Below, piece by piece: positions 1-6,817 of a stretch of 16,867 nt of DNA. The notes under the pieces were generated by a model. It had not been told where the DNA came from. It saw nothing but the letters and a program-made list of their open reading frames with translations, and did no database searches. Source of the DNA: CAZHOV01 sp964534315 (lineage in GTDB: Bacteria; Bacteroidota; Bacteroidia; Chitinophagales; Saprospiraceae); the NCBI GenBank assembly GCA_964534315.1, contig CAZHOV010000124.1:1-16867 (forward strand). Reading direction: 5' to 3'. Position numbers and translations under genes: made by a program. Numbering within the stretch: position 1 is the stretch's first letter; every line of letters starts with the position of its first letter.

Positions 1-427
1 GGTCCATCCCCGTTCGATTCGTTCCTGTCTCAACCTCAATATGAACGATAGCCTTTTTTCCTGCTTTTTTAGCCTTTTCAAGTACTACCGGCAAGCGGCC
101 ATAATCGAACACATAGAATTCGATATCGTTTTCGATCGCCCATTCAATGTCTTCATTGTACAAAATCCCCATGATCATGATTTTGCTTTTTTCTGAGCAG
201 GCTTCAAGTACTTCTTCCGCTTCGAAGGCCGAGGCTACTGAGAAATGGTGTACTCCTGCTTTTTCGAGCATTTCGACCATTGGTTCGATACCGTGCCCAT
301 AAGCATTTGCCTTTACTACGGCAGAAATTTCCGGATGAGGACCAACTTTTTTTCGAAGAAAATTAATATTTGTTTTAAGTGCCTTCTGGCTTAAGTAGAT
401 TCGTGATGAGTGTCTTACTTTTTTCAT
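1..427 (-). CDS. alr: Alanine racemase, N-terminal part (runs off the left edge)
   Basis: PLP-dependent interconversion of L- and D-alanine (or a related amino acid) in the cytosol. Reading the minus strand from the ATG at 427 gives 142 codons without a stop before the window ends. The motif VVKANAYGHG near residues 37-46 is the family's PLP-lysine signature (Lys39), and HIEVETGTNRTGM near 129-141 matches the barrel strand usually written as DTGM-R-G. The C-terminal barrel half and the catalytic Tyr domain lie outside the window. The gene is stand-alone from its first codon; many Bacteroidota carry their essential racemase fused behind MurF, so this may be a second, pathway-specific racemase (inference). 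It starts only 9 bases after the preceding gene's stop, so it is very likely cotranscribed with the two genes upstream. The fold is secure; the true substrate is open. Confidence 0.9.
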   Translation of the reverse strand, partial: MKKVRHSSRIYLSQKALKTNINFLRKKVGPHPEISAVVKANAYGHGIEPMVEMLEKAGVHHFSVASAFEAEEVLEACSEKSKIMIMGILYNEDIEWAIENDIEFYVFDYGRLPVVLEKAKKAGKKAIVHIEVETGTNRTGMD

Positions 428-436
428 ATTTTTAAT

Positions 437-2404
437 TTAGGACCAAACATATTTTCTGCCCCAGCTCTCTACCGCTAACGATTCAACCTGCTTGACTTCT
501 TTGGCAGGCACGTCTATTATTCTATCTTTTATGCCGTTACTATTGTAGTGAAAAGCATAAACCCTGGAAATAAATTGGTAAAAAGGTAATGAGGATTCTC
601 CGGGAACTTCACCATTTTGAGAAACCGTTGGCTTGATATTCTGCCCCCAGTTTTGTCGTCCCTCGTTGTTAGGATTGTAGAAATAAGCTCTTAATTCTCC
701 ACTCAGGCTCCGGTCCACTCTCAGTAAGGAAATAGCATGGAATCCAAGCATTCTGGCTTTTGTATCCGTAATAAAAATGCCGATCGGAACAGGATAGACC
801 AGATGATGTCCACCGTTGTAGTCTGGATGGAAAGAAGCATAAAATAATTTTACGAATCGATCGTAGTCTACTATGGAATTGTAAAGACTGCTGTAGCAAG
901 AGACAAAGCTAGTTTGAATCCAATGGCCATAGAAAGCGGGATTTACAGAGACGTGCGGATCTTTACCGATATGCTTCAGCATAGCTTGTTGCATCATCTG
1001 CCCGTAAATACTGTCCAAGTGCGGCACCAAGAGAATCGAAATAGGATCAAGATTAAAATCGAAAGGTTCTGTTCTGTTTTCAAGACCTAGCGATTGAATT
1101 AACTGGCCTTCATATCGGAATTTAAGTTTGTTACTTATGGCTGCATCTGCGATCAAATTGAGCAATTTAGCAGGAGCGTGAAGACTCCACATGCTTATGC
1201 CTCTGGCAGATTGGCAAGTGGGGTTGTTTCCCTGACCGATACCCAAGGGCTGTCCCAATACACTTATTGTACCTCCGACCAACAGTTTTATTGGTGGAGT
1301 ATCTTGGTGATCATGCGTGCTTTTCCGCAGATTTTTAATCACATTCGAATGAAGAGATATGCTGGTTAAACGCTGTAGTGCGTGAAATACAGGCTTGCGG
1401 GACAGTAAATTTCGCTCGAGCAACTTTTTCAATCCGAAAATAGCCTGTTTGTTAGTTTCCAACAAGAATTCTCTGATCAGTTTCACAACAAATTCTTGGT
1501 GTTGCTCAAATTCAGCTTCGCCATGTGCGTTTAGGTGTAATACATTAGGAATTAAATCTTGATGGGTCTTAGCAAGGTAATTAAGCATAACCATATGGTA
1601 TTCAGATACCAGTCCGGTCGCTTCCATTTTTTCGCCCATCAATTTGCACTCTTTTCTCAACAGTCGTTCCGTACTACCGGCAACAATCCGGATGTACTCT
1701 TCCGGGTCTTTGATCGATTTCGATTTAGGAGTAGGATAGAAAAGCGCGCTAACATATTGTGACAGAATTCTATCTTCTTTAACGAACTTTTTCAGCACCG
1801 TTTTTTCGCGGATCAGTTTGAGAATAGTCTCTAGTCGGTAGGTGATGATCGGTCGTTGATTTGCGATAGCTTCTACCTCTTCGACCAGTCGTTTTTTCAA
1901 ATTGGTAATAGATAGATGTGCAAGAATAAATCGAAACGTATTTTTTATTCTTTTTAATTCACCATCGGAAAGCCTTATACGTTCAGCCTCATTTATGGCA
2001 CCAAAGGCGAGATCAAATGAACTCACGACAGCTTCTTCAAGAAATTCTTGTGCTTCTGTCTGCGAAATTTTATCTGAATGATATTCGCCCTTGGCAATTT
2101 TTAGCATCCGCAGTTCGCTTACCAGCTCAAAGACATTGGTTGGTATGCCTGCGCAGAGCGTTCCCTTCACCAGGGTAGGAATCAGGTCTTTTGGATTGTT
2201 CCAGGCTGTTCCCTTGAATAGTTGGGCTTTCATTAATTGGGGAATGATGTCATAAATAAATTCAATCCCCTTTTTAGTCCTCGTAATGAAGTCAATCTGA
2301 TTGATGAGTTGCTGAGAAAGCGCCTTACTATTGAAAGGCTGCTTCTCAAGCTCTTTGGCGAGTTCCAGGATTTGCTCTTTGCGTTGTTTTGCGATAACTT
2401 TCAT
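437..2404 (-). CDS. Unknown 655-residue protein with a papain/calpain-like catalytic layout
   Basis: I do not recognise a named family. The first ~370 residues are charged and look mostly helical. The second half carries what resembles a C1/C2-type thiol-peptidase core: LGIGQGNNPTCQSARGISMW (387-406) places Gln391 six residues before Cys397, the same spacing as the oxyanion Gln and nucleophilic Cys of papain (19/25) and calpain; GFHAISLLRV (His556) and AYFYNPNNEGRQNWG (Asn577-Pro578) resemble the calpain His strand and its NPWG element in order and spacing. No signal peptide or membrane segment is visible, so it is probably cytosolic. It sits 36 bases after an ATP-grasp ligase and 9 bases before an alanine racemase on the same strand, which suggests a role in making, trimming or transferring an amino-acid conjugate. 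A transglutaminase-like or acyl-transfer activity is equally possible. The reading frame is secure; the catalytic assignment is inference. Confidence 0.85.
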   Translation of the reverse strand: MKVIAKQRKEQILELAKELEKQPFNSKALSQQLINQIDFITRTKKGIEFIYDIIPQLMKAQLFKGTAWNNPKDLIPTLVKGTLCAGIPTNVFELVSELRMLKIAKGEYHSDKISQTEAQEFLEEAVVSSFDLAFGAINEAERIRLSDGELKRIKNTFRFILAHLSITNLKKRLVEEVEAIANQRPIITYRLETILKLIREKTVLKKFVKEDRILSQYVSALFYPTPKSKSIKDPEEYIRIVAGSTERLLRKECKLMGEKMEATGLVSEYHMVMLNYLAKTHQDLIPNVLHLNAHGEAEFEQHQEFVVKLIREFLLETNKQAIFGLKKLLERNLLSRKPVFHALQRLTSISLHSNVIKNLRKSTHDHQDTPPIKLLVGGTISVLGQPLGIGQGNNPTCQSARGISMWSLHAPAKLLNLIADAAISNKLKFRYEGQLIQSLGLENRTEPFDFNLDPISILLVPHLDSIYGQMMQQAMLKHIGKDPHVSVNPAFYGHWIQTSFVSCYSSLYNSIVDYDRFVKLFYASFHPDYNGGHHLVYPVPIGIFITDTKARMLGFHAISLLRVDRSLSGELRAYFYNPNNEGRQNWGQNIKPTVSQNGEVPGESSLPFYQFISRVYAFHYNSNGIKDRIIDVPAKEVKQVESLAVESWGRKYVWS

Positions 2405-2440
2405 CTATAGATTTTATAAATCAATTTTAGTCCAAAATAT

Positions 2441-3661
2441 TTAGACGTAAAAGGGCACATCTTCATAGTGTTTGAGCAGACCTTTCATTTTTTCAGGATC
2501 ATCTCCGGCAAAGTTTACGGTTCCGAAGTGGTTTCCAAATCCTTCACGACTACCCACTTTCTGCTGACCAACAGGGGGTAGCAAATTATGATCAAGAAAA
2601 TAAGGTTCTTCTAATAATTCGTCGGGTATCTGTAATTTTGATATGTGTCCTTTTTGTGGGAAGATCATCACATTACCATAATAATTAGGTGCTTTAAAGT
2701 CTCTTGGTGGGAAATATTTATCTAGTTCCTCTTCTGTCATATTTGGATCGTGGCAAATGACAAAAGCTAGTAGTGCGTCAAAATCATAGGCTTTTGAAGC
2801 TAGTTCGAGTATATGTCCGCCGGGAATTCTGCAGGCCACTTCACCGAAATTCAATTCATCTTCATCGGTGATGAACCATTCAGGGTGAATCATTCCGTAT
2901 TCAATTCCGAAAATCTTCACCAATCGTTGGATTTGCTTGAGGATTATTTCTCTCTTTGATTCCAGGTATGGGCCGGCAGGGATAAAATTGGAATAACCTA
3001 ATTTTACGTATTCGGTAATATTTAAAAAACGGACTTTTCCATTATGGATAAAAGCTTCACAGGAAAATTCCTTACCGCTTAAATGACTCTCGGCCATACA
3101 TGGGAATTCGTGATCACCTATTTTTTCATCGATTTGCTCTCTTGATTTGATGAAATGGTGTCCTACAGTACCTGCAGCAGCAAACGGTTTGATGTGAAAC
3201 CAGGCATCTTCTTCGCCGGGAAGTTGTAGCTCTGCTTCATTTAAGCGATCCAAGAAATGGTGTACTTGTTCTTTAGTATGTACTTCTTCAAAAAGACCCA
3301 CTTTCAAACCTCCGAGCAATGCTTTTCTTTTCATCATAGCTTTGTTTCGAAACAAGAAGGCGCGGTTGAGCACCCGCGGATCATTTCGGTAAATAGAGTT
3401 GAGGGCACCGGCCCATTCGACCGTTTCTTCGAATAGCGGCACTGCCACGTCGACGTTATAAGGTTTAAGCCTTTCAGCGAGGTCCAGAGAATTAGAGTTA
3501 TCGCCCCACTCATCAAGTTGATAGGAGACAAAGGGAATATTATGCTCTCTTGCATAGGGTTCAAAATCAGGGAAAGAAACAACTACAAATGGAAGTTCAG
3601 CTTTTTGTAAACTTTCTATTACGGGTAAGCTCCAACCCATTATTGCAAAACAGTTAGCCAT
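2441..3661 (-). CDS. ATP-grasp carboxylate-amine ligase family protein
   Basis: ATP-dependent ligase expected to join a carboxylate (via acyl phosphate) to an amine or thiol in the cytosol. Residues 1-100 form a Rossmann-like pre-domain with an unusual start (ANCFAIMGWSLPVIESL). The ATP-grasp fold follows: HIKPFAAAGTVGHHFI (156-171) gives the nucleotide-binding Lys and Gly-rich loop, MAESHLSGKEFSCEAF (189-204) the hinge and GxExS element, and NFGEVACRIPGGHILE (271-286) the Mg-binding Glu274 and Arg278. Residues 325-400 resemble the C-terminal lid of BL00235/carnosine-synthase-like ligases. Length (406) is normal for that group. It is the first gene of the run with the papain-like protein and the racemase. 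Substrates cannot be read from sequence; an L-amino-acid ligase making a dipeptide is the simplest guess. I see no clean TAnnTTTG box in its 5' region. Confidence 0.88.
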   Translation of the reverse strand: MANCFAIMGWSLPVIESLQKAELPFVVVSFPDFEPYAREHNIPFVSYQLDEWGDNSNSLDLAERLKPYNVDVAVPLFEETVEWAGALNSIYRNDPRVLNRAFLFRNKAMMKRKALLGGLKVGLFEEVHTKEQVHHFLDRLNEAELQLPGEEDAWFHIKPFAAAGTVGHHFIKSREQIDEKIGDHEFPCMAESHLSGKEFSCEAFIHNGKVRFLNITEYVKLGYSNFIPAGPYLESKREIILKQIQRLVKIFGIEYGMIHPEWFITDEDELNFGEVACRIPGGHILELASKAYDFDALLAFVICHDPNMTEEELDKYFPPRDFKAPNYYGNVMIFPQKGHISKLQIPDELLEEPYFLDHNLLPPVGQQKVGSREGFGNHFGTVNFAGDDPEKMKGLLKHYEDVPFYV

Positions 3662-3843
3662 GATAAGTGAAAGATTTTTTATTGATGATCAGATTTTTAA
3701 AGTTCATGTTTGGAGAATGTACCAAACCAGATGGAATTTTCCAAATAAACACAAGTTACCTTTCAATAACTTTTACATTAATGAGCATAAAACGGAATTG
3801 AACAGAGAGGTGTTCGTTTTTTTCGGAGGATTTTGGCCGATAC

Positions 3844-3986
3844 GTGTGGCACACCTATAGGTGGGGCATCAAATGTTTGAAAAGGAGATAATCGAAGGTT
3901 TCTCAGTATATGCAGTAATCTGTTGTTTTCGAATTATTTACGGCCTATTAAATTTATCTCGTGCCCCACCTATAGGTGTGCCACAC
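3844..3986. repeat. 143-bp element bounded by 25-bp perfect inverted repeats
   Basis: The left arm (3844-3868) and right arm (3962-3986) are exact reverse complements over 25 bases and enclose 93 A+T-rich bases with no credible ORF. Each arm also contains the 12-bp palindrome CACCTATAGGTG (3852-3863 and 3967-3978). The right arm ends exactly at the stop codon of the small gene at 3987. The whole sits in the 325-bp gap 3662-3986 ahead of the ATP-grasp gene. TA dinucleotides flank the arms one base out (3841-3842 and 3988-3989), which could be a target duplication of a small non-autonomous element; paired operators or a long-loop hairpin are alternatives. The remainder of the gap (3662-3843) shows nothing else I can support. 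Confidence 0.75.
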
Positions 3987-4244
3987 CTAAGCCGAGAGCA
4001 GCCTGAAGTTATCCAGGAAATTCCGTACTTTTTTTTCCGACATCTCACAAGGTTTCAACACCTCACTTTTGGAGGTGAGGTAGAAGTTAAGGCTAATAAA
4101 GTCCTTGCCTCCTAGCTCCTCGGCATAGATCTTAAAGGATTGACCATTATTGAAAGTCGTTTTCGAGATGCCGTATTTTTTGCCTTGATAAAGGCTTTCA
4201 GAATAACCCTCTGGAAGGTTTTTAATGATTGCTCTTATCTGCAT
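3987..4244 (-). CDS. Small conserved-looking protein encoded behind msrA
   Basis: An 85-residue protein without signal peptide or membrane segment. Visible features are an N-terminal strand IRAIIKNLPEGYSESLYQGK, then YGISKTTFNNGQSFKIYAEELGG and DFISLNFYLT, and a C-terminal LKPCEMSEKKVRNFLDNF with the only cysteine (about residue 66). Similar short proteins occur in Bacteroidota and are sometimes labelled as methionine sulfoxide reductase, apparently because they lie next to msrA; I see no catalytic motif that would justify that name (recollection, not checked). It begins 66 bases after the msrA stop on the same strand, so cotranscription and a helper role are plausible. Start is the first ATG, and codon use looks like its neighbours. 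Function unknown. Confidence 0.72.
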   Translation of the reverse strand: MQIRAIIKNLPEGYSESLYQGKKYGISKTTFNNGQSFKIYAEELGGKDFISLNFYLTSKSEVLKPCEMSEKKVRNFLDNFRLLSA

Positions 4245-4310
4245 GTTGGATTATTAACAAATGAATGAACCGGAATGAACGAAATGAATTTTTTAATAAA
4301 AGCTCATTCT

Positions 4311-4853
4311 CTATTTCACCTCCACCTTAAGCTTGTCCGCGTACATATCTCTTAATTTCTTGATCTTCGGGTCGATCACAATGCGGCAATAACCGGCAAA
4401 AGAGTTACGGTTGTAGTAGTTTTGATGGTTGGCTTCGGCAGTGTAGAATTTCTTGAAAGGCACCAACTCCGTTACAATAGGATCGGAATACACATCTTTT
4501 ACCTTATCAAATACTTTTTCAGCAATAGTTTTTTGCACGTCGTTATGATAAAGGATAATCGATCGATATTGGGGGCCTGCATCTGCTCCTTGTCGGTTGA
4601 GGGTAGTGGGATCATGGCTGGTCATGAAAATGGTGATCAGGTCTTCAAAGCTGATAATATCTGCATCAAAAGTTACTTGTATGACTTCTGCATGGCCAGT
4701 AGTTTTAGAACACACTTCCCGATAAGTTGGATTTTCTACATGTCCTCCGGAGTAACCAGAAACGACTTTTTCCACTCCTTTCAATCGTTGTACTACTGCT
4801 TCAATACACCAGAAACATCCACCCCCGAAGGTGGCTAATTGTTGATTTGCCAT
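4311..4853 (-). CDS. msrA: Peptide-methionine (S)-S-oxide reductase MsrA
   Basis: Reduces the S-epimer of methionine sulfoxide, free or in proteins, repairing oxidative damage at thioredoxin's expense. The active site FGGGCFWCIE is at residues 9-18, with Cys13 the nucleophile. GYSGGHVENPTYREVCSKTTGHAEVIQV follows (33-60; shown here only to locate it, key residues Gly-Gly-His, Tyr44, His54, Glu56), then TSHDPTTLNRQGADAGPQYR (78-97) and FYTAEANHQNYY (136-147). A further cysteine in AGYCRIVIDPK (Cys156) is a candidate resolving residue. At 180 residues it is a complete single-domain MsrA with no MsrB fusion and no signal peptide, so cytosolic. The ATG at 4853 is the natural start, leaving a short lead before the catalytic motif. 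Downstream is the 85-residue protein at 3987-4244; upstream is an unusually structured 277-base spacer. Confidence 0.97.
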   Translation of the reverse strand: MANQQLATFGGGCFWCIEAVVQRLKGVEKVVSGYSGGHVENPTYREVCSKTTGHAEVIQVTFDADIISFEDLITIFMTSHDPTTLNRQGADAGPQYRSIILYHNDVQKTIAEKVFDKVKDVYSDPIVTELVPFKKFYTAEANHQNYYNRNSFAGYCRIVIDPKIKKLRDMYADKLKVEVK

Positions 4854-4913
4854 TTTATTAGTTGAAATTTTTTTAATAATGTAACTACAACAGCCGGGAA
4901 GGAGAGATGGTTT

Positions 4914-5013
4914 AGGTAGGTGGAGTCCACCTAACCTGCCGGGAGAAAATCAATGAAACGATACTAGGAGATATTTCTTAAAGCATTGATAGCCAGTTGT
5001 TTGTTTAGCTATC
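4914..5013. other. Two imperfect hairpins in the spacer upstream of msrA
   Basis: AGGTGG (4918-4923) pairs with CCACCT (4927-4932) across a 3-base loop, extended by AGGT/ACCT with one bulge (4914-4937). GATAGC (4988-4993) pairs with GCTATC (5008-5013) across 14 bases. A short direct repeat GCCGGGA flanks the first hairpin (near 4893 and 4938). With the palindrome at 5025-5052 the spacer between trhA and msrA holds three hairpin-forming segments. They could be a transcript end for the gene above or a structured leader of msrA. Confidence 0.45.
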
Positions 5014-5024
5014 CCTGTTTGGCG

Positions 5025-5052
5025 ATTTACTGCACTTATAAGTGCAGTAAAT
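5025..5052. repeat. 28-bp perfect palindrome without a loop
   Basis: Every base from 5025 to 5052 pairs with its mirror around the point 5038/5039; the core is CTGCACTTATAAGTGCAG. There is no loop and no T-run next to it, so it looks more like a dimeric regulator's site or a cruciform-forming sequence than a classical intrinsic terminator. It lies 79 bases beyond the trhA stop and 172 bases ahead of the msrA start. Confidence 0.7.
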
Positions 5053-5130
5053 TAGCTCTAAAAAATAAGTATTGAGGGACAATCTTTTTAAAGGGGTAGT
5101 TTGTTGAAGGTTCACTCTTTTGTGGTGTAG

Positions 5131-5763
5131 TTAAGGTATCACATAAAAAAAGATAGCCAAGAAATGCATGATACTTCCTCCCAGTACAAAGAGGTGCCAA
5201 ATGACGTGGTTGAAACGGATGCGCTCCTTGACGTAAAAGAAAATACCAAGTGTATAAAGCAAACCACCAGCTACGATAAGACTGATCGCTCCGAAAGGTA
5301 GGCCCTCCAACAAAGGCTTTATACCAATCACAATCAACCATCCCATACCGCCATATAAGATAAGCGAGATTTTAGAAGAGTTTTGTAGAGGAGAAAATTG
5401 AAAGATAAAACCTAAAATTGTCAGCAACCAGACGATACCGAATAATATCCAGCCCCAGGTACCGCCAATTCCTAATAATACAATGGGCGTATACGTACCC
5501 GCAATTAAAAGATAAATACAGAGATAATCGACCTTTCGGAAGATATCTTTCCATTCTTTCTGGCGAACGCCATGGTATATGGTCGAGGCGGAGTAAAGCA
5601 AGATCAAACTAAGTCCGTACACCGTTGTACAGGCTAAATCGAGGGAAGTACCGTTTTTAAGTGAGAAATACAACATCAAGCCTGTTGCAATAACGGCAAG
5701 CAAAGCACCAAGTCCGTGCGTAATGGTATTCCATCTTTCTTCTTGTGGCGAATAAGGCATCAT
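5131..5763 (-). CDS. trhA: Hemolysin III / TrhA family integral membrane protein
   Basis: Seven-helix membrane protein of the PAQR/hemolysin III superfamily (YqfA/TrhA type), in the inner membrane. Family signs from the ATG used here: PYSPQEERWNTITHGLGA at the start (acidic residue, then Asn..Thr-His), SASTIYHGV after the second helix, KVDYLCIYLLIAGTYTP, and HVIWHLFVLGGSIMHF near the C-terminus; these conserved His and Asp residues form the metal-binding set of the family. The frame stays open upstream to a TTG at 5835, but that extension (IYSKNNDIFWSHF...) has no family resemblance and the family normally begins at the PYS..EE segment, so I chose the ATG at 5763 (5760 is also possible). About 210 residues, normal size. 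Biochemical role is poorly known: envelope fatty-acid and energy homeostasis have been proposed for E. coli TrhA. The haemolysin name is historical. Confidence 0.93.
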   Translation of the reverse strand: MMPYSPQEERWNTITHGLGALLAVIATGLMLYFSLKNGTSLDLACTTVYGLSLILLYSASTIYHGVRQKEWKDIFRKVDYLCIYLLIAGTYTPIVLLGIGGTWGWILFGIVWLLTILGFIFQFSPLQNSSKISLILYGGMGWLIVIGIKPLLEGLPFGAISLIVAGGLLYTLGIFFYVKERIRFNHVIWHLFVLGGSIMHFLAIFFYVIP

Positions 5764-5865
5764 CTGACTAACAGTGTAAGGTTGAATAGAAACGAAATGA
5801 CTCCAGAATATATCATTATTTTTTGAGTAAATCAAGTACTTAAGTAGTAAGGCAAAAAAATTGGA

Positions 5866-6010
5866 AGAATAATTTTTTTTAGTTCGGAAGATATTTCCAG
5901 CATATAATGAAGGACTTAGCCTTCATTATTACAGTAAAGGCAAACAGTTCTTTACTGTAATCTCCAAGTATTCAATTGTTTAGTCAATATCTTTCGAACA
6001 AAATTATTCT
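5866..6010. other. Structured intergenic element: outer stem enclosing two hairpins
   Basis: The ends 5866-5894 and 5987-6010 are reverse complements apart from a 5-base insertion and one mismatch (G-U compatible). Inside, AATGAAGG pairs with CCTTCATT (stem 5904-5913/5920-5929, 6-base loop ACTTAG), and TTACAGTAAAG pairs with CTTTACTGTAA (5929-5939/5950-5960, 10-base loop). The two inner stems meet at 5929. Together this predicts a multi-branched structure of 145 bases. It lies between truC (stop at 6050) and trhA, both on the minus strand. It could be a mobile hairpin element, a processing site or an untranslated RNA structure; no ORF runs through it. Confidence 0.65.
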
Positions 6011-6049
6011 ACAAGCAATTTTGATTTGCCGCTTAAATGAAAAATACCT

Positions 6050-6727
6050 CTATTTCAGTAGCTTCAATACTCTTTTGAATTCAGTACTCAGTCCGGCTCT
6101 AATGGTTAACGGATCGCCGGAGGGAGAAACAAAGGATAAAGCTTCGGCATGAAGCAACATAGTCGTCATCCCAAATCGTTCTTTCCATAACTTATTCTGC
6201 TTATTACAACCATGTGGTCGGTCGCCGATGATAGGATGAAAAATATGCGCCATATGCTTGCGCAGTTGGTGAAAACGGCCTGTTTGGGGAATTAAGCGCA
6301 CCAAACTATATCGTGAAGTCGCAAATTTACCGCTTGGAATGGATATTTCAAAGGTTTGTAATCGCTCAAAATCCGTTATTGCCATCTGCTCCTTCTTGCC
6401 TTCTTTAAGCGGGTAATCAATGTGTCCGGAAGGTTCAATAAAACCTCTGACCAACGCTCTATAGATTTTTGTAACCCTACGCTCCCGAAATTGCTGTTGT
6501 AATTGACTGTTCATCTCCGATGTTTTGGCAAACAGTAATACTCCTGAGGTTTTTCGGTCTAGCCGATGCACGGGATAAACTCTTTGACCGATCTGATCTC
6601 TTAACAACTGTACGGCAAATTCGGTAGCATCACTGGCAATGGGCGTCTGGTGCACCAAAAGGCCATGCGGCTTATTGATGGCAATCAACGATTCGTTTTC
6701 GAATAATATTTCTAATTCTGCAGGCAA
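6050..6727 (-). CDS. truC: tRNA pseudouridine(65) synthase TruC-like
   Basis: Isomerises uridine to pseudouridine in RNA, most likely U65 of tRNA. The family signature VYPVHRLDRKTSGVLLFAK (50-68) contains the catalytic Asp57. INKPHGLLVHQT (17-28), LLRDQIGQRV (41-50) and the C-terminal LIPQTGRFHQLRKHMAHI, HPIIGD and MLLHAEALSF follow E. coli TruC closely in order and spacing, better than RluA, RluC or RluD. There is no S4 domain, as expected for TruC; 225 residues is slightly short of the E. coli enzyme. The start is TTG at 6727: no in-frame ATG lies near it and the protein's first strand begins right after, so TTG is accepted. It is divergent from the plus-strand operon, with 90 bases between the starts. 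Confidence 0.92.
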   Translation of the reverse strand: MPAELEILFENESLIAINKPHGLLVHQTPIASDATEFAVQLLRDQIGQRVYPVHRLDRKTSGVLLFAKTSEMNSQLQQQFRERRVTKIYRALVRGFIEPSGHIDYPLKEGKKEQMAITDFERLQTFEISIPSGKFATSRYSLVRLIPQTGRFHQLRKHMAHIFHPIIGDRPHGCNKQNKLWKERFGMTTMLLHAEALSFVSPSGDPLTIRAGLSTEFKRVLKLLK

Positions 6728-6764
6728 ATTTTTTTCACAATAGTAAAGGTATAAATCCGATCCA

Positions 6765-6798
6765 TTGGAATTTCAGCTATTTTTTTTGTATATTTTTG
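6765..6798 (+). promoter_or_regulatory. Bacteroidota-type promoter of the PLP-enzyme operon
   Basis: TATTTTTG at 6791-6798 is an exact match to the -7 box TAnnTTTG. A TTG at 6765-6767 could be the -33 element, with a 23-base spacer at the long end of the usual range. Transcription would start near 6805, about 13 bases ahead of the ATG at 6818. Confidence 0.6.
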
Positions 6799-6817
6799 GT
6801 AACCAACATAAAAATAA

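Noticed and set aside
3660..4115. Two short plus-strand ORFs (66 and 84 codons) in and beside the inverted-repeat element
   Set aside because: They cross the inverted repeat arms, overlap the start of the ATP-grasp gene or the small gene antisense, and show no recognisable domain or promoter.
5764..5835. 24-codon upstream extension of the hemolysin III gene starting at TTG
   Set aside because: The added residues do not resemble family N-termini, and two ATGs at 5763 and 5760 stand at the expected start.
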